Shown here: in pieces, positions 8,572-18,053 of the stretch | Numbering within the stretch: the first letter of the stretch is position 1 | Layout: every line of letters starts with the position of its first letter | Assembly (NCBI GenBank): GCA_003265975.1 | Contig: QFBU01000004.1 | Location: forward strand, 1-64,000 | DNA: 64,000 nucleotides | Direction: 5' to 3' | From: Candidatus Marinamargulisbacteria bacterium SCGC AAA071-K20 | GTDB taxonomy: Bacteria > Margulisbacteria > Marinamargulisbacteria > GCA-2716485 > AAA071-K20 | Notes under the pieces: generated by a model | What the model saw: the letters and a program-made list of their open reading frames with translations, nothing else | What the model was told of the DNA's origin: nothing | Database searches by the model: none | Made by a program: the position numbers and the translations under genes

Positions 8572-9930
8572 GTGTCATTTATAAAAAAAATTAAATCATT
8601 TCTTGGTAAGAAAAAGACTAAACCACAGTCAAAAAACCAAGCACAATCAAAAGGTCAAGATAGAAGCGATCAGTATAGAAGTCATAAACCTCGGACAGAA
8701 AATACAAGCCATAGTAGAGACAGGCACTATTCAAGAAGAAGAGATAACAGTCAAAGCGAGCAAAAAAAGCCGCCCCCTACTGTAAAAAAAGAACCTAGAA
8801 AACCATTTACTGAGCTTGGATTAGACGCACGACTAATTGCTCACCTTAATAAGAACAAATTCTTTGAAGCTACTAAAGTACAAGAAAAATCTATTCCCAT
8901 TGCTTTGGAAGGTAAAAATATTTTTTGCTCTTCTGAAACAGGTTCAGGAAAAACACTTTCGTTTCTACTGCCTATGATTCATCAATTTTATAACAAAAAA
9001 ATAGACCAAGCTTTAATATTGTGTCCCACACGAGAAATTGCTATTCAAACTAAAAAGGTTCTTGATTTGTTTAAAGATGAGTTTTTAAACCCTGGGCTTG
9101 TTATTGGTGGAACTGATATGTTTGAACAGAAACGTATATTGAAAACATACCCTAATATTTTAGTAGCTACGCCTGGACGTTTATTAGACATGTTAGGTAC
9201 CGGAATGATTTGGCTAGAGCATACTCAATATGTGGTACTCGACGAAGCAGACAGAATGTTAGACATGGGATTTGAAGAAGACTTAATTAAAATTAAGAAC
9301 CAACTTACTGGAAATCACCAAATACTTCTCTATTCGGCTACTTTGTTTCCAGAAGTTAAAAAAATGGCTAGTAGGTATGCGGCTGACTATCAAGAAATTA
9401 AGATTGGAAATCCAGGGAGTATTGCTGGAACAGTGGAGCATGTTTTAGTAGAAATTAGTGACCGTGAAAAGTTTCATGCACTAGAAGAACTTATTTCACA
9501 AAATAGAGACAAGATGATTGTGTTTTTTAATACAATTAGAGAAACAGACAATGTGAATAAAAGCTTAAGACGTAGACGTTTGAAACGAGTAGACTGCATC
9601 CATTCAAAACGCGCTCAAGAAACTCGTGAGCAATTAATTTCTGACTTTAGGGCCAATAAACTAAATGTATTATTGGCAAGTGACGTCGCTGCTAGAGGGA
9701 TAGATATTCCGAATGTTGAATTGGTAGTTAATTATGACTTACCTAATAATGCCGAAGAATATATTCATCGTGTTGGACGAACAGGCCGCGCTGGTAAGTC
9801 TGGGATTGCAATTAGTTTCTATTCTCCAAAAGACGAAAAATATCTCTTGTCGATCGAAAAGTTAATTAAGTGTAAAATTATTCGTAAAAAAAGCATCAGA
9901 GACGTTATGCTAAAAAAGAGATATAGATAA
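8572..9930 (+). CDS. DEAD-box ATP-dependent RNA helicase (RhlE-like) with basic N-terminal tail
   Basis: A GTG start is chosen because AGGAG lies 6-7 bases upstream. Residues 1-75 are a low-complexity K/R/S/Q-rich tail. The helicase core follows, with the Q motif near the start of the core, GSGKT, the PTREIA motif, [16 protein letters not shown] and HRVGRTGRAG. It unwinds RNA duplexes, probably during ribosome assembly or mRNA decay at low temperature. The next gene, pseB, starts immediately at its stop codon, so the two may share a transcript. A second DEAD-box gene lies at 29036. Confidence 0.92.
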   Translation: MSFIKKIKSFLGKKKTKPQSKNQAQSKGQDRSDQYRSHKPRTENTSHSRDRHYSRRRDNSQSEQKKPPPTVKKEPRKPFTELGLDARLIAHLNKNKFFEATKVQEKSIPIALEGKNIFCSSETGSGKTLSFLLPMIHQFYNKKIDQALILCPTREIAIQTKKVLDLFKDEFLNPGLVIGGTDMFEQKRILKTYPNILVATPGRLLDMLGTGMIWLEHTQYVVLDEADRMLDMGFEEDLIKIKNQLTGNHQILLYSATLFPEVKKMASRYAADYQEIKIGNPGSIAGTVEHVLVEISDREKFHALEELISQNRDKMIVFFNTIRETDNVNKSLRRRRLKRVDCIHSKRAQETREQLISDFRANKLNVLLASDVAARGIDIPNVELVVNYDLPNNAEEYIHRVGRTGRAGKSGIAISFYSPKDEKYLLSIEKLIKCKIIRKKSIRDVMLKKRYR

Positions 9931-10902
9931 ATGTTTAACGACAAAGTCATTTTAGTAACAGGTGGAACAGGGTCTTTTGGTAAGGCGTTTATTAGACGTG
10001 TATTAAAGGACTACACTCCCAAAAAACTTATTATCTTTTCTAGAGATGAATTGAAACAATTTGAGCTCCAAGAAGAAATTCCTCATCATGAAAGCGTACG
10101 ATATTTTTTAGGAGATATTAGAGACAAAGAACGATTAAACCGTGCATTTTGTGGGGTTGATATTATTGTTCACACTGCTGCTATGAAGCAAGTGGAAGCG
10201 TCTGAATACAATCCATTTGAAGCCATAAAAACAAATATTATTGGCTCTGAAAACATCATTTCTGAGGCCATTACCAATAAAGTTAAAGATGTTATGGTCT
10301 TAAGTACCGACAAAGCCGTTAGCCCAGTAAATTTATACGGAGCCACAAAACTTTGTGCAGAAAAATTATTTTTAGCTGCAAACAACTATGTAAACACAGA
10401 CACACCTACAAAATTTAGTGTAGTAAGATACGGCAATGTTGTGGGTAGTCGAGGATCGGTTATTCCATTCTTCCTAAAGAAAAAGAAAAGTGGTGTTTTA
10501 CCTATTACTGATCCAAGAATGACTCGTTTTTGGATTACCTTGCCTCAAGCTGTTGACTTTGTTTTTGAGAGTATTAAAGACATGAGCGGTGGAGAGATTT
10601 TCATACCAAAACTTCCTTCTATGAATATTATGGACCTTGCCAAAGCTATTGGCCCTGACTGTAAGCACGATATAATTGGGATTCGTCCTGGTGAGAAAAT
10701 TCATGAATTAATGATCATGAGAGACGAAGCTAGAGACGTTATTGAACAGGAAAAACGATACATTATACAACCGCGTTCTAACTTTAGAACGTTTAAAAAA
10801 CATGAAGGATCATCTGTTGAAGACGGATTTGAGTATTCAAGTGATCAAGATGTAGAACTCTTAAATGCGACTGACCTCAACAATATGCTAGAAACTATCT
10901 AG
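9931..10902 (+). CDS. pseB: UDP-GlcNAc 4,6-dehydratase (inverting), PseB
   Basis: PseB converts UDP-GlcNAc to the 4-keto-6-deoxy-L-arabino sugar, the first step to pseudaminic acid. The NAD(P)-binding motif VTGGTGSFGKAF is at residues 8-19. STDKAVSPVNLYGATK carries the Asp-Lys and Tyr...Lys catalytic residues typical of PseB. The 323-residue length is normal. The gene heads a run of six plus-strand sugar genes and directly abuts the helicase stop codon. Confidence 0.95.
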   Translation: MFNDKVILVTGGTGSFGKAFIRRVLKDYTPKKLIIFSRDELKQFELQEEIPHHESVRYFLGDIRDKERLNRAFCGVDIIVHTAAMKQVEASEYNPFEAIKTNIIGSENIISEAITNKVKDVMVLSTDKAVSPVNLYGATKLCAEKLFLAANNYVNTDTPTKFSVVRYGNVVGSRGSVIPFFLKKKKSGVLPITDPRMTRFWITLPQAVDFVFESIKDMSGGEIFIPKLPSMNIMDLAKAIGPDCKHDIIGIRPGEKIHELMIMRDEARDVIEQEKRYIIQPRSNFRTFKKHEGSSVEDGFEYSSDQDVELLNATDLNNMLETI

Positions 10903-10908
10903 TAAATT

Positions 10909-12063
10909 ATGTCTGATGACTTTCTCCCCTATTCCAAGCAATGTATTGATAAAATCGACTTAGATAAAGTTATTTCAACACTTAAAAGCGCGTGGATCAC
11001 TCAAGGCCCAGCTATAAAAGAGTTTGAAGAAAAAGTAGCTAAAAGAGTGGGTGCTAAGTATGCCGTTGCCCTGTCTAATGGCACGACTGCGCTTCACCTG
11101 GCTTATTTAGCACTTGGGGTGTCTAAGGGCGACGAAGTAATTACCTCATCTAACTCATTTGTAGCGACCTCTAATGCTGCGTTGTACTGTGGTGCTAAAC
11201 CTGTTTTTGCTGACATTGAGTCTAGTACAGGACTTATTTCTGTAGAGGCTATTAAAGCTGCAATTACTGACAAGACTAAGGTAATTACTCCTGTAGATTT
11301 TTCTGGTTGTCCTGCTGACTTAGACGACATACAGTCTCTTGCTAAAGAAAAAGGCTTGCGAGTTGTACAAGACGCAGCACACTCTTTAGGTGCAACTTAT
11401 AAAGACTCGGTCGTTGGCGATTGTAAATATGCTGATATAACTATTTTTAGTTTTCATCCAGTAAAGCCAATAACTACAGGTGAAGGCGGAATGATTACTA
11501 CTAATGATAAGGACCTTTATGATAAATGTTGTTTGCTTAGATCACATGGTATTACAAAGGACCCAACGATTCTAAGTAAAAATCCTGGGCCATGGTATTA
11601 CGAAATGACAGACCTTGGGTTTAATTATCGAATGACCGATATTCAGGCAGCGTTGGGAATTACTCAACTTGAAAAACTAGACTCTTTTATTACCTCTCGA
11701 CAAGAGGTAGCTAAGTTTTATGACGAAGCCTTTCTAGCTGTAGATCAAATCAATCCTTTAATTATTCCTCAAGAAAGAACCTCGGGTTATCATTTATACG
11801 TGCTTAGAATTAATTTTGAAGATTGCTCTATTACTAGGGCTGAGATGATGCATACGTTACGAGAAAAAGGGATTGGAACACAAGTACATTACATTCCAAT
11901 TCATACCCAACCTTATTATCAACAGAATGTGTGTGAAGGGCTTATTTTACCTGAAACAAACCGCTATTATGAAATGGCCTTAAGTATTCCTATCTATCCA
12001 TTTATGAGCGAACACGATCAAGACCGTGTAATTGAGGCTTTTAAAGACTGTGTCTGTCGCTAA
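10909..12063 (+). CDS. pseC: UDP-4-amino-4,6-dideoxy-N-acetyl-beta-L-altrosamine transaminase, PseC
   Basis: PseC is a PLP-dependent DegT/DnrJ/EryC1 aminotransferase that adds the 4-amino group to the PseB product. Visible are SNGTTALHLAYLAL (phosphate-binding region), VQDAAHSLGA with the Asp that contacts the PLP pyridine, and FHPVKPITTGEGG with the PLP-binding Lys. Length is 384 residues. It starts six bases after pseB and overlaps the following reductase gene. Confidence 0.95.
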   Translation: MSDDFLPYSKQCIDKIDLDKVISTLKSAWITQGPAIKEFEEKVAKRVGAKYAVALSNGTTALHLAYLALGVSKGDEVITSSNSFVATSNAALYCGAKPVFADIESSTGLISVEAIKAAITDKTKVITPVDFSGCPADLDDIQSLAKEKGLRVVQDAAHSLGATYKDSVVGDCKYADITIFSFHPVKPITTGEGGMITTNDKDLYDKCCLLRSHGITKDPTILSKNPGPWYYEMTDLGFNYRMTDIQAALGITQLEKLDSFITSRQEVAKFYDEAFLAVDQINPLIIPQERTSGYHLYVLRINFEDCSITRAEMMHTLREKGIGTQVHYIPIHTQPYYQQNVCEGLILPETNRYYEMALSIPIYPFMSEHDQDRVIEAFKDCVCR

Positions 12064-12940
12064 TATTCCAGGATTTGTAATAGGCACGGCTCAATTGGGA
12101 ATGGACTATGGTGTGTCCAATTTGTCTGGCAAAACAACGGCTATTGAAGCTCAGGAATTAGTAAACCATGCCATTAATAAGGGATTTACATGGTTTGATA
12201 CAGCTCAGTCATATGGTGACAGCGAAACAGTCTTGGGTAAATCTTTAATTAACAATGCATCAAAAGCTACTATTATTACCAAACTTCATCCTGACCTAGA
12301 TCCAAAGAATTCGTCTGAGATTTTCAATTCGATTCAAGAGTCTTGTTCACGTTTAAGTGTATCAAAACTTTGGGGCGTGATGCTACATCGTTCAGAATGG
12401 CTGCAGTATTGGAATGACGGACTGGGCGCTGGTCTAAAAAAAGCAAAAGAGGAAGGATTAGTTGAGCATATAGGAGTGTCGGTCTACGACTCTGAAGAAG
12501 CACAAGAGATACTTTCGTTTCCTGAGATTGATATCATCCAGTTACCTTTTAATGCCTGGTCTCCTGGTTTTGTTGAAAGTGATTTTTTAGAAAGAGCGCG
12601 TGATGCCGCCATCCTTTGTTTTTTTCGAAGTGTTTATTTACAAGGACTTTTATTGATGAGTAAAGTCGATGTTATTAAACAAGTACCTGCTGCAAAACAA
12701 ATGATTACCGTATGGCACGATCTATGTAAGTCTTTTAAAACGGCCCCTCAAATTTTAGCGTTTAGATATGCTAAGAGCTTTGGATTTCCTCTTGTACTAG
12801 GTATTGAAAGTGTGGATCAGCTTAAAGACAATATTGTACTTTCAGAACAACCTAACTTGAATCATGATCAGATCTCTGAAATTGAGTCTGTGTTGCACCC
12901 TTTGTCTTCTATAGAGATTATTAACCCTTCTTGTTGGTAA
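12050..12940 (+). CDS. Aldo/keto reductase in the pseudaminic-acid locus
   Basis: The protein has the aldo/keto reductase barrel with GTAQLGMDYGVSN at the start, GFTWFDTAQSYGDSE with the catalytic Asp and Tyr, a Lys in TIITKLHPDLD and His in VMLHRSE. The GTG at 12050 is preferred over the upstream TTG at 12032 because it gives a normal N-terminus (MSVANIPGF); it overlaps the pseC stop by 14 bases. Similar reductases occur in flagellin-glycosylation islands, where they are thought to modify the nonulosonate or a linked residue. The substrate is unknown. Confidence 0.85.
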   Translation: MSVANIPGFVIGTAQLGMDYGVSNLSGKTTAIEAQELVNHAINKGFTWFDTAQSYGDSETVLGKSLINNASKATIITKLHPDLDPKNSSEIFNSIQESCSRLSVSKLWGVMLHRSEWLQYWNDGLGAGLKKAKEEGLVEHIGVSVYDSEEAQEILSFPEIDIIQLPFNAWSPGFVESDFLERARDAAILCFFRSVYLQGLLLMSKVDVIKQVPAAKQMITVWHDLCKSFKTAPQILAFRYAKSFGFPLVLGIESVDQLKDNIVLSEQPNLNHDQISEIESVLHPLSSIEIINPSCW

Positions 12941-13009
12941 GAATTTTTGTTTTCATAAACAGCCGCTTTATATCTTGCCTTCAAATAACACAGACATTAT
13001 TATAGAGCT

Positions 13010-14326
13010 ATGACTATAAAAAAATCTTTAGACCTTCAAGAAAAAGCAAAGCAAATTATACCCGGTTTTACCCAGCTACTTTCTAAACGACCCGACCAAT
13101 TTACAGCCGGAGTATGGCCTGGTTACTTTAAAAAAGCTGAAGGTGCTTATGTATGGGACCTCGACGATAATAAATATCTAGATATGAGTATTTCAGGAAT
13201 TGGTGCCAATATTTTAGGCTATGCTGACCCAGACGTTAATGCCGCTGTAATTAACGCTATACAGAATGGATCCAGCTGTTCATTAAATTCTTATGAAGAA
13301 GTTGAGCTGGCAGAAAAACTTTGTGAGCTTCACCCTTGGGCTGACCGTGCTCGATTTACACGTTGTGGTGGAGAATCTATGGTAGTGGCAACTCGGATTG
13401 CACGCGCTCATACCGGTAGAAGTGTTATCGCTTTTTGTGGTTACCACGGTTGGCACGACTGGTATTTAGCGGCTAACTTGGAAAGCTCTGACACATTAAA
13501 CGACCATCTTTTAACAGGTCTTGACCCTGTAGGGGTGCCTAAAGAATTAGCCGGTACGTCAATTCCCTTTTCGTTTAATAATCCCGAAGAATTAGAAGCT
13601 ATTTCAAAAAAGTATGGTGACCGTTTGGCCGCTATTGTGATGGAGCCTATTAGAAATGACAAACCCACAGCTGCCTTTAAAGCGGCCATAAATAAAGTTA
13701 AAGAAACAACAGGATGCGTTGTAATTATTGACGAAATTTCTGCTGGATTTAGGCTCACTCCGGGTGGTGCTCATAAACTTTTGGGTTATGACCCAGACAT
13801 TGCTGTGTTTTCTAAAGCGCTTGGTAATGGACATCCAATTGGTGCCATCATTGGAAAGAATCATGTCATGGATGCTGCCAAAGAATGCTTTATAAGTAGC
13901 ACCTATTGGACCGAACGCGTTGGGTTTGTGGCTGCATTAGCTACCATTAAAAAATATGTAGAAAACAATGTTCACGAGCATTTAATTTCTATTGGCAGTT
14001 CAGTCAAAAAAGGATGGCAAGATGCCGCTGACAAAGTAGGGTTAGAGATATCGTTGAGTGGAATTGACCCAATGGCTCACTTTGCTTTTAAACATGAAAA
14101 AAACCTTCATATTAAAGCCTACTTTATTCAGTTGATGATTGAGAAGAAGATTCTGTCGTCTAACTTATTTTATGCTATGTTTGCTCATAAAACCGAACAT
14201 GTTCGTGAGTATTTGGAAGCCGTTAACTGGGCTTTTTCTGAAATTAAAGCGGCACTTGATGCGGGAAATTTGGAAAGCAAGCTAATTGGTAAGCCTGCTA
14301 ATACTGGGTTTTTGAGGCTTAACTAA
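13010..14326 (+). CDS. Class III aminotransferase (glutamate-1-semialdehyde aminomutase-like)
   Basis: The 438-residue PLP enzyme resembles HemL: IDEISAGFRLTPGGA contains the cofactor-binding Asp, and VFSKALGNGHPIGAI holds the PLP lysine (about 267-281). It differs from true HemL across its length and lies inside a surface-sugar locus, so a role on a sugar or side-chain precursor is more likely than tetrapyrrole synthesis. Its stop overlaps the pseI start by one base (TAATG), which implies coupled translation. Confidence 0.85.
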   Translation: MTIKKSLDLQEKAKQIIPGFTQLLSKRPDQFTAGVWPGYFKKAEGAYVWDLDDNKYLDMSISGIGANILGYADPDVNAAVINAIQNGSSCSLNSYEEVELAEKLCELHPWADRARFTRCGGESMVVATRIARAHTGRSVIAFCGYHGWHDWYLAANLESSDTLNDHLLTGLDPVGVPKELAGTSIPFSFNNPEELEAISKKYGDRLAAIVMEPIRNDKPTAAFKAAINKVKETTGCVVIIDEISAGFRLTPGGAHKLLGYDPDIAVFSKALGNGHPIGAIIGKNHVMDAAKECFISSTYWTERVGFVAALATIKKYVENNVHEHLISIGSSVKKGWQDAADKVGLEISLSGIDPMAHFAFKHEKNLHIKAYFIQLMIEKKILSSNLFYAMFAHKTEHVREYLEAVNWAFSEIKAALDAGNLESKLIGKPANTGFLRLN

Positions 14327-15381
14327 TGCACACCCTAAAAATCAATTCACAAGACGTAGGAAACGGACATCCTGTTTATTTTATTGCCGAAATGTCAGGA
14401 AATCATGGGGGTAGTAAAGACAAAGCCCTTGAACTTGTTCGACTCGCCAAAGAAGCAGGCGCAGACGCCATAAAGCTTCAAACCTATCGTGCCGACACTA
14501 TCACTTTAAATTCTAATAACAAAGACTTTGCCATTGCTAAAGACGACCCTTGGCATTACAAAGGAAACTTGTTTGCCTTATACGAAGAAGCCTTTACCCC
14601 TTGGGAATGGCACGCCGACTTATTTGCTGAAGCCAATAAAATTGGGATACATATTTTTTCGTCCCCATTCGACTTAACAGCTGTAGATTTTTTAGAAGAC
14701 TTAAACTGTCCAGCTTATAAAGTTGCATCTCCTGAAATTACTGATATTCCACTCATTGCAAAAGTTGCAAAAACGGGTAAGCCCGTCATTGTATCTACCG
14801 GTCTTGCAGAGCTTAAAGATATTGAATTGTGTCTAAGTACATTAAAAGAAAATGGGTGTACTGACTATGCCTTTTTAAAATGTACCGCTAGCTACCCTGC
14901 CCCTTTTGAAAATATGAACTTAAATGTGATTCCTGATTTGGCCTCAAAGCTTGATTGCCCCATTGGGCTTTCTGATCATACGATGGGATATAGCGTGCCA
15001 CTTGCCTCAGTGGCTTTGGGCGCAACTATTATTGAAAAACATTTTAAAGCTCACGCCGATGATGACACCGTTGATTCATTTTTTTCTTTAGACAAACACG
15101 AGTTCAAACAAATGATTTCAGAAGTTCGAAATGTTGAAAAAGCACTTGGACGTGTCAGTTATGAGATTCCTGGGAACCCTGACACAAAGTTTAAAGCTAG
15201 ACGGTCACTTTATGTGAGTAGCCCAATTAAAAAAGGTGAGAAAATCACTGAAGACAACATTAAGTCTGTTCGACCTAGTTGGGGGCTTCATCCTAAACAT
15301 TATGACGCTATTCTTGGTAAAACGGTTAACACCGACCTTGAGTTGGGTGATCGATTACGCCTTGATTTCATCAATGACTAA
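14326..15381 (+). CDS. pseI: Pseudaminic acid synthase, PseI (NeuB family)
   Basis: PseI condenses phosphoenolpyruvate with 2,4-diacetamido-2,4,6-trideoxy-altropyranose to give pseudaminic acid. The TIM-barrel NeuB domain has EMSGNHGGSKDKAL at 23-36, FSSPFDLTAVDFLE and IGLSDHTMGYSVPLASVALG. A C-terminal antifreeze-like SAF domain covers about 290-351 (ARRSLYVSSPIKKGE onward). Length 351 is typical. It overlaps the next gene by eight bases. Confidence 0.93.
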   Translation: MHTLKINSQDVGNGHPVYFIAEMSGNHGGSKDKALELVRLAKEAGADAIKLQTYRADTITLNSNNKDFAIAKDDPWHYKGNLFALYEEAFTPWEWHADLFAEANKIGIHIFSSPFDLTAVDFLEDLNCPAYKVASPEITDIPLIAKVAKTGKPVIVSTGLAELKDIELCLSTLKENGCTDYAFLKCTASYPAPFENMNLNVIPDLASKLDCPIGLSDHTMGYSVPLASVALGATIIEKHFKAHADDDTVDSFFSLDKHEFKQMISEVRNVEKALGRVSYEIPGNPDTKFKARRSLYVSSPIKKGEKITEDNIKSVRPSWGLHPKHYDAILGKTVNTDLELGDRLRLDFIND

Positions 15382-16138
15382 AATTGTCGCCATTATTCAG
15401 TCTCGACAAGGATCGTCTCGGCTTCCTGGAAAAGCACTAAAACCTTTATTTAATGGCAAAGGCGCTTTAGAGTTAATGCTTCAACGAGTAGCTCCCTCAA
15501 AAAAAGTTCACCAGTTTATTGTTGCCACTACAAGATCTGAAAGCGACAACGCCATAGAATCATTATGTAAACAACTTGAGGTGGCTTGCTTTAGAGGGTC
15601 TGAAGAAGATGTTTTAGATCGATACTTTGAAGCCGCTAAATTAGTTAAGGCTACTCATATTGTACGTTTAACAGGCGACTGTCCTATTCAGGATTATGAG
15701 GTAATAGATCGCCTTGTTTCTTCTTTTTTTGAAGATGATTTAGACTATGCCGCTAATGCTATTACCCCTACCTACCCTGATGGATTTGATGCTGAGATTT
15801 TCACAATGGAAACACTTAAACTGTTAAAAGAAAAAGCCACAAAGCCATCTGAAAAAGAACATGTTACACCTTATATACATAGTCACCCTGAACTGTTTAA
15901 GATTAAGAACGTTTCTTTTAATAGAGATGTGTCGCACCTTAGACTAACACTTGATACCATCGAAGACTTTGACGTACTGCAAAAGCTAGCACCTCTAGTT
16001 TTTGGAGGGACTGAGTATTGTCATATTAACTCTATTTTGGACTATCTTGACTCACATCCAAGCCTACTGGAGATAAACAAAAAATATGAACGTAATGAAG
16101 GGTATAAAAAGTCGCTTGAGAAAGACCTTAATAATTAA
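15374..16138 (+). CDS. SpsF-type cytidylyltransferase (probable CMP-pseudaminate synthetase role)
   Basis: The start is set at the ATG at 15374, which overlaps the pseI stop and gives MTKIVAIIQSRQGSSRLPGK, the nucleotide-binding P-loop-like motif of cytidylyltransferases. VRLTGDCPI and a metal-binding Asp pattern follow. COG1861/SpsF proteins often replace PseF next to PseI, activating the nine-carbon sugar with CTP. The long upstream open frame (from 15236) lies inside pseI and is not used. It is the last gene of the plus-strand half. Confidence 0.87.
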   Translation: MTKIVAIIQSRQGSSRLPGKALKPLFNGKGALELMLQRVAPSKKVHQFIVATTRSESDNAIESLCKQLEVACFRGSEEDVLDRYFEAAKLVKATHIVRLTGDCPIQDYEVIDRLVSSFFEDDLDYAANAITPTYPDGFDAEIFTMETLKLLKEKATKPSEKEHVTPYIHSHPELFKIKNVSFNRDVSHLRLTLDTIEDFDVLQKLAPLVFGGTEYCHINSILDYLDSHPSLLEINKKYERNEGYKKSLEKDLNN

Positions 16139-16153
16139 ACTAAACCGAACTCT

Positions 16154-16957
16154 TTAAATATCTAATTCAAGATAACTTGGCTTAACCGTATTAATAATGT
16201 CAGAGAAACACTGCGGTGTTGCCGCTATGTAGTCTACCAAATGTCTTTCTTTGTCTATAAGTTTATAATTAACTTTAGCGCCAGCCGACTCTGCAAGTAC
16301 TAAGCCTGCGGCAATATCCCATAACTTACTCGCTTTTCCAACAGCTGCACCAAAGTGACCGTCTGAGACATAGGCTAAATTCATAGCCGCCGACCCTGTT
16401 CTTAAACAGCCTTGCGAGTTATCGTTTAGCTTTCCAAATAATTCAAATTCTTTGTGTCGTTCTTCTGGTTTATATAACTTTCCTGAAAATGCCATCGACA
16501 TTAAGTTTTCTGTAATGGGAGTATCTTCTATCTTTAATTGTATTTGATTCTTAAAACTTCCTTTTCCAAGTTCAGAATAATAAAGGTCTTTTGCTAGCGG
16601 GTTATATACCGCGCCAATCACTGGTTTTCCACCTTGAAAAAAGGCTACTGACACTGAAAACAATGGTACTTGATGTATGTAGTTAACCGTTCCATCTAAT
16701 GCGTCTACCACCCAAAAGTCCTCGGTTTCTGGGCCTACGAACCCACTTTCCTCTGTGAGCACTCCAAAGTCTGGGTCGTTTTTATTTAGTACAGTTAAAA
16801 TAGCTGACTCTGACAATTTGTCGATGTCTGTAACCACATCTCGTAACGATTCTTTTTGCTTAAGTTTTGAAATTTTTCCATAGTGACTTACTAAAAGATT
16901 CCCAGCATCTACAGCGGCTTTAATTGCAATTTCTAGTCTACTTAGTTTAGTTGTCAT
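16154..16957 (-). CDS. Inositol-monophosphatase-family sugar phosphatase
   Basis: The 267-residue protein has the metal-binding motifs of the Mg-dependent IMPase family: DVVTDIDKLSE, EESGF, VVDALDGTVNYIHQVPLF (the Asp-x-x-Asp-Gly-Thr site) and KLWDIAAGLVLAESAGA near the C-terminus. Family members dephosphorylate inositol phosphate, fructose bisphosphate, PAP or sugar phosphates. Its start overlaps the end of the mannitol-1-phosphate-dehydrogenase-like gene by 11 bases, so the two are co-translated and may act in sequence. It converges on the cytidylyltransferase gene. Confidence 0.88.
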   Translation of the reverse strand: MTTKLSRLEIAIKAAVDAGNLLVSHYGKISKLKQKESLRDVVTDIDKLSESAILTVLNKNDPDFGVLTEESGFVGPETEDFWVVDALDGTVNYIHQVPLFSVSVAFFQGGKPVIGAVYNPLAKDLYYSELGKGSFKNQIQLKIEDTPITENLMSMAFSGKLYKPEERHKEFELFGKLNDNSQGCLRTGSAAMNLAYVSDGHFGAAVGKASKLWDIAAGLVLAESAGAKVNYKLIDKERHLVDYIAATPQCFSDIINTVKPSYLELDI

Positions 16958-18053
16958 TTTGGAGTCCTTTTAATTCGTCTAATGTATTGTCCCACCTTGT
17001 CATAATACATTTATATAAGGCGTCGTGTGTACTTAAATTTATAATCAGTTTCAAAAAGTTATCTGGAGAAAGCGCGTTCATTAACGTGGTTATATTAAAG
17101 TCAGCGTCGTTTTCTTTGTTGTATAAAAAGGCAGCGAGTATTCCTTTTATTAAGAACTCTGGAACAATTCCCATACTAAGTGCTAATTGTGCGGCTCCGA
17201 TTAATCGATTGTCTAATGCCAATTTTCTAAAGGGTTCTCTAGCTACTCTTATGATGGGGTCATATAAAATTACATTAGCAAATCGCCCTAATTCTTTTTT
17301 GGCATACCAGTCTACAAACTCTTGGTCTAAGTTATATTTTTTTACGACCATGTCTCTCATTTCGTTCATGGCGCCTTCAACAAGTGCATATATGGCTGGA
17401 TTCGACATCCCCTCGTGTAGGTATTGTTTTCCTTGGAGTGCTCCTAAATAAGCAGCTATGCAATGAGGCGTGTTGTGAATATACAATTTTGCCATCCATT
17501 GCTTGTGAAGTTCTTCTTTACTTACATAGTCGTTTATTCCACCTAAACTCTTGGCACCCTCTTCTATAAAGCAGACACCGTCTTCGGTGACTATACTCAG
17601 TTCGTCTTGGTCTAATAATTCTTTAGGGGCGGTATTAGACGTAATTACATCTGGGACACCAAAATAGATATTAGATTTACCCGTAAGGTGATTAAGTTGA
17701 ACTGATAATGAGGAATCGTTTTCGAACAGCACTATTGGGCAATCTGCTTTTTGAAAGTTGTCTTTTAAAGACAATACTTGCCTCGGACCTACCGCTGTTA
17801 CTATTCCCATATAGTTATTAATACTACTTAGTTCGTCTCCTGGCTTTATACAATTAGAAATAGGGACTACTAATTTTTGGTACGCCCCGTTTTTTGTACA
17901 ATAGGACGTAAATTGTTTTTGTTTATTTAGCTTTTCTCTTAAGGAGTCGTTTTCTTCGACATAAGTTAAGTCGAATTCGTCTGGTGGAAATACCCATGGG
18001 ACGTATCCTCTTCCAATAGCTCCGGCGCCATATACTAGTAATTGTTTTTTCAT
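16947..18053 (-). CDS. Mannitol-1-phosphate 5-dehydrogenase-like polyol-phosphate dehydrogenase
   Basis: Residues 1-16 hold an NAD-binding motif (MKKQLLVYGAGAIGRG) and the C-terminal half the mannitol-dehydrogenase pattern: YIHNTPHCIAAYLGALQG, then GRFANVILYDPIIRVAREP and RKLALDNRLIGAA. MtlD interconverts fructose 6-phosphate and mannitol 1-phosphate. The start at 18053 forms an ATGA overlap with the upstream ATP-grasp gene; the longer frame with MCNRA is not needed. Paired with a phosphatase, it could make a free polyol or a polyol precursor for the glycan. Substrate is inferred from family only. Confidence 0.8.
   Translation of the reverse strand: MKKQLLVYGAGAIGRGYVPWVFPPDEFDLTYVEENDSLREKLNKQKQFTSYCTKNGAYQKLVVPISNCIKPGDELSSINNYMGIVTAVGPRQVLSLKDNFQKADCPIVLFENDSSLSVQLNHLTGKSNIYFGVPDVITSNTAPKELLDQDELSIVTEDGVCFIEEGAKSLGGINDYVSKEELHKQWMAKLYIHNTPHCIAAYLGALQGKQYLHEGMSNPAIYALVEGAMNEMRDMVVKKYNLDQEFVDWYAKKELGRFANVILYDPIIRVAREPFRKLALDNRLIGAAQLALSMGIVPEFLIKGILAAFLYNKENDADFNITTLMNALSPDNFLKLIINLSTHDALYKCIMTRWDNTLDELKGLQNDN

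Noticed and set aside
13010..14326. hemL (tetrapyrrole synthesis)
   Set aside because: The position between pseC and pseI with a one-base overlap points to sugar metabolism; the family resemblance alone is not enough.
16139..16153. Terminator between the convergent sugar operons
   Set aside because: The 15-base gap has no hairpin; clear GC-rich terminators are absent in most of this AT-rich window.
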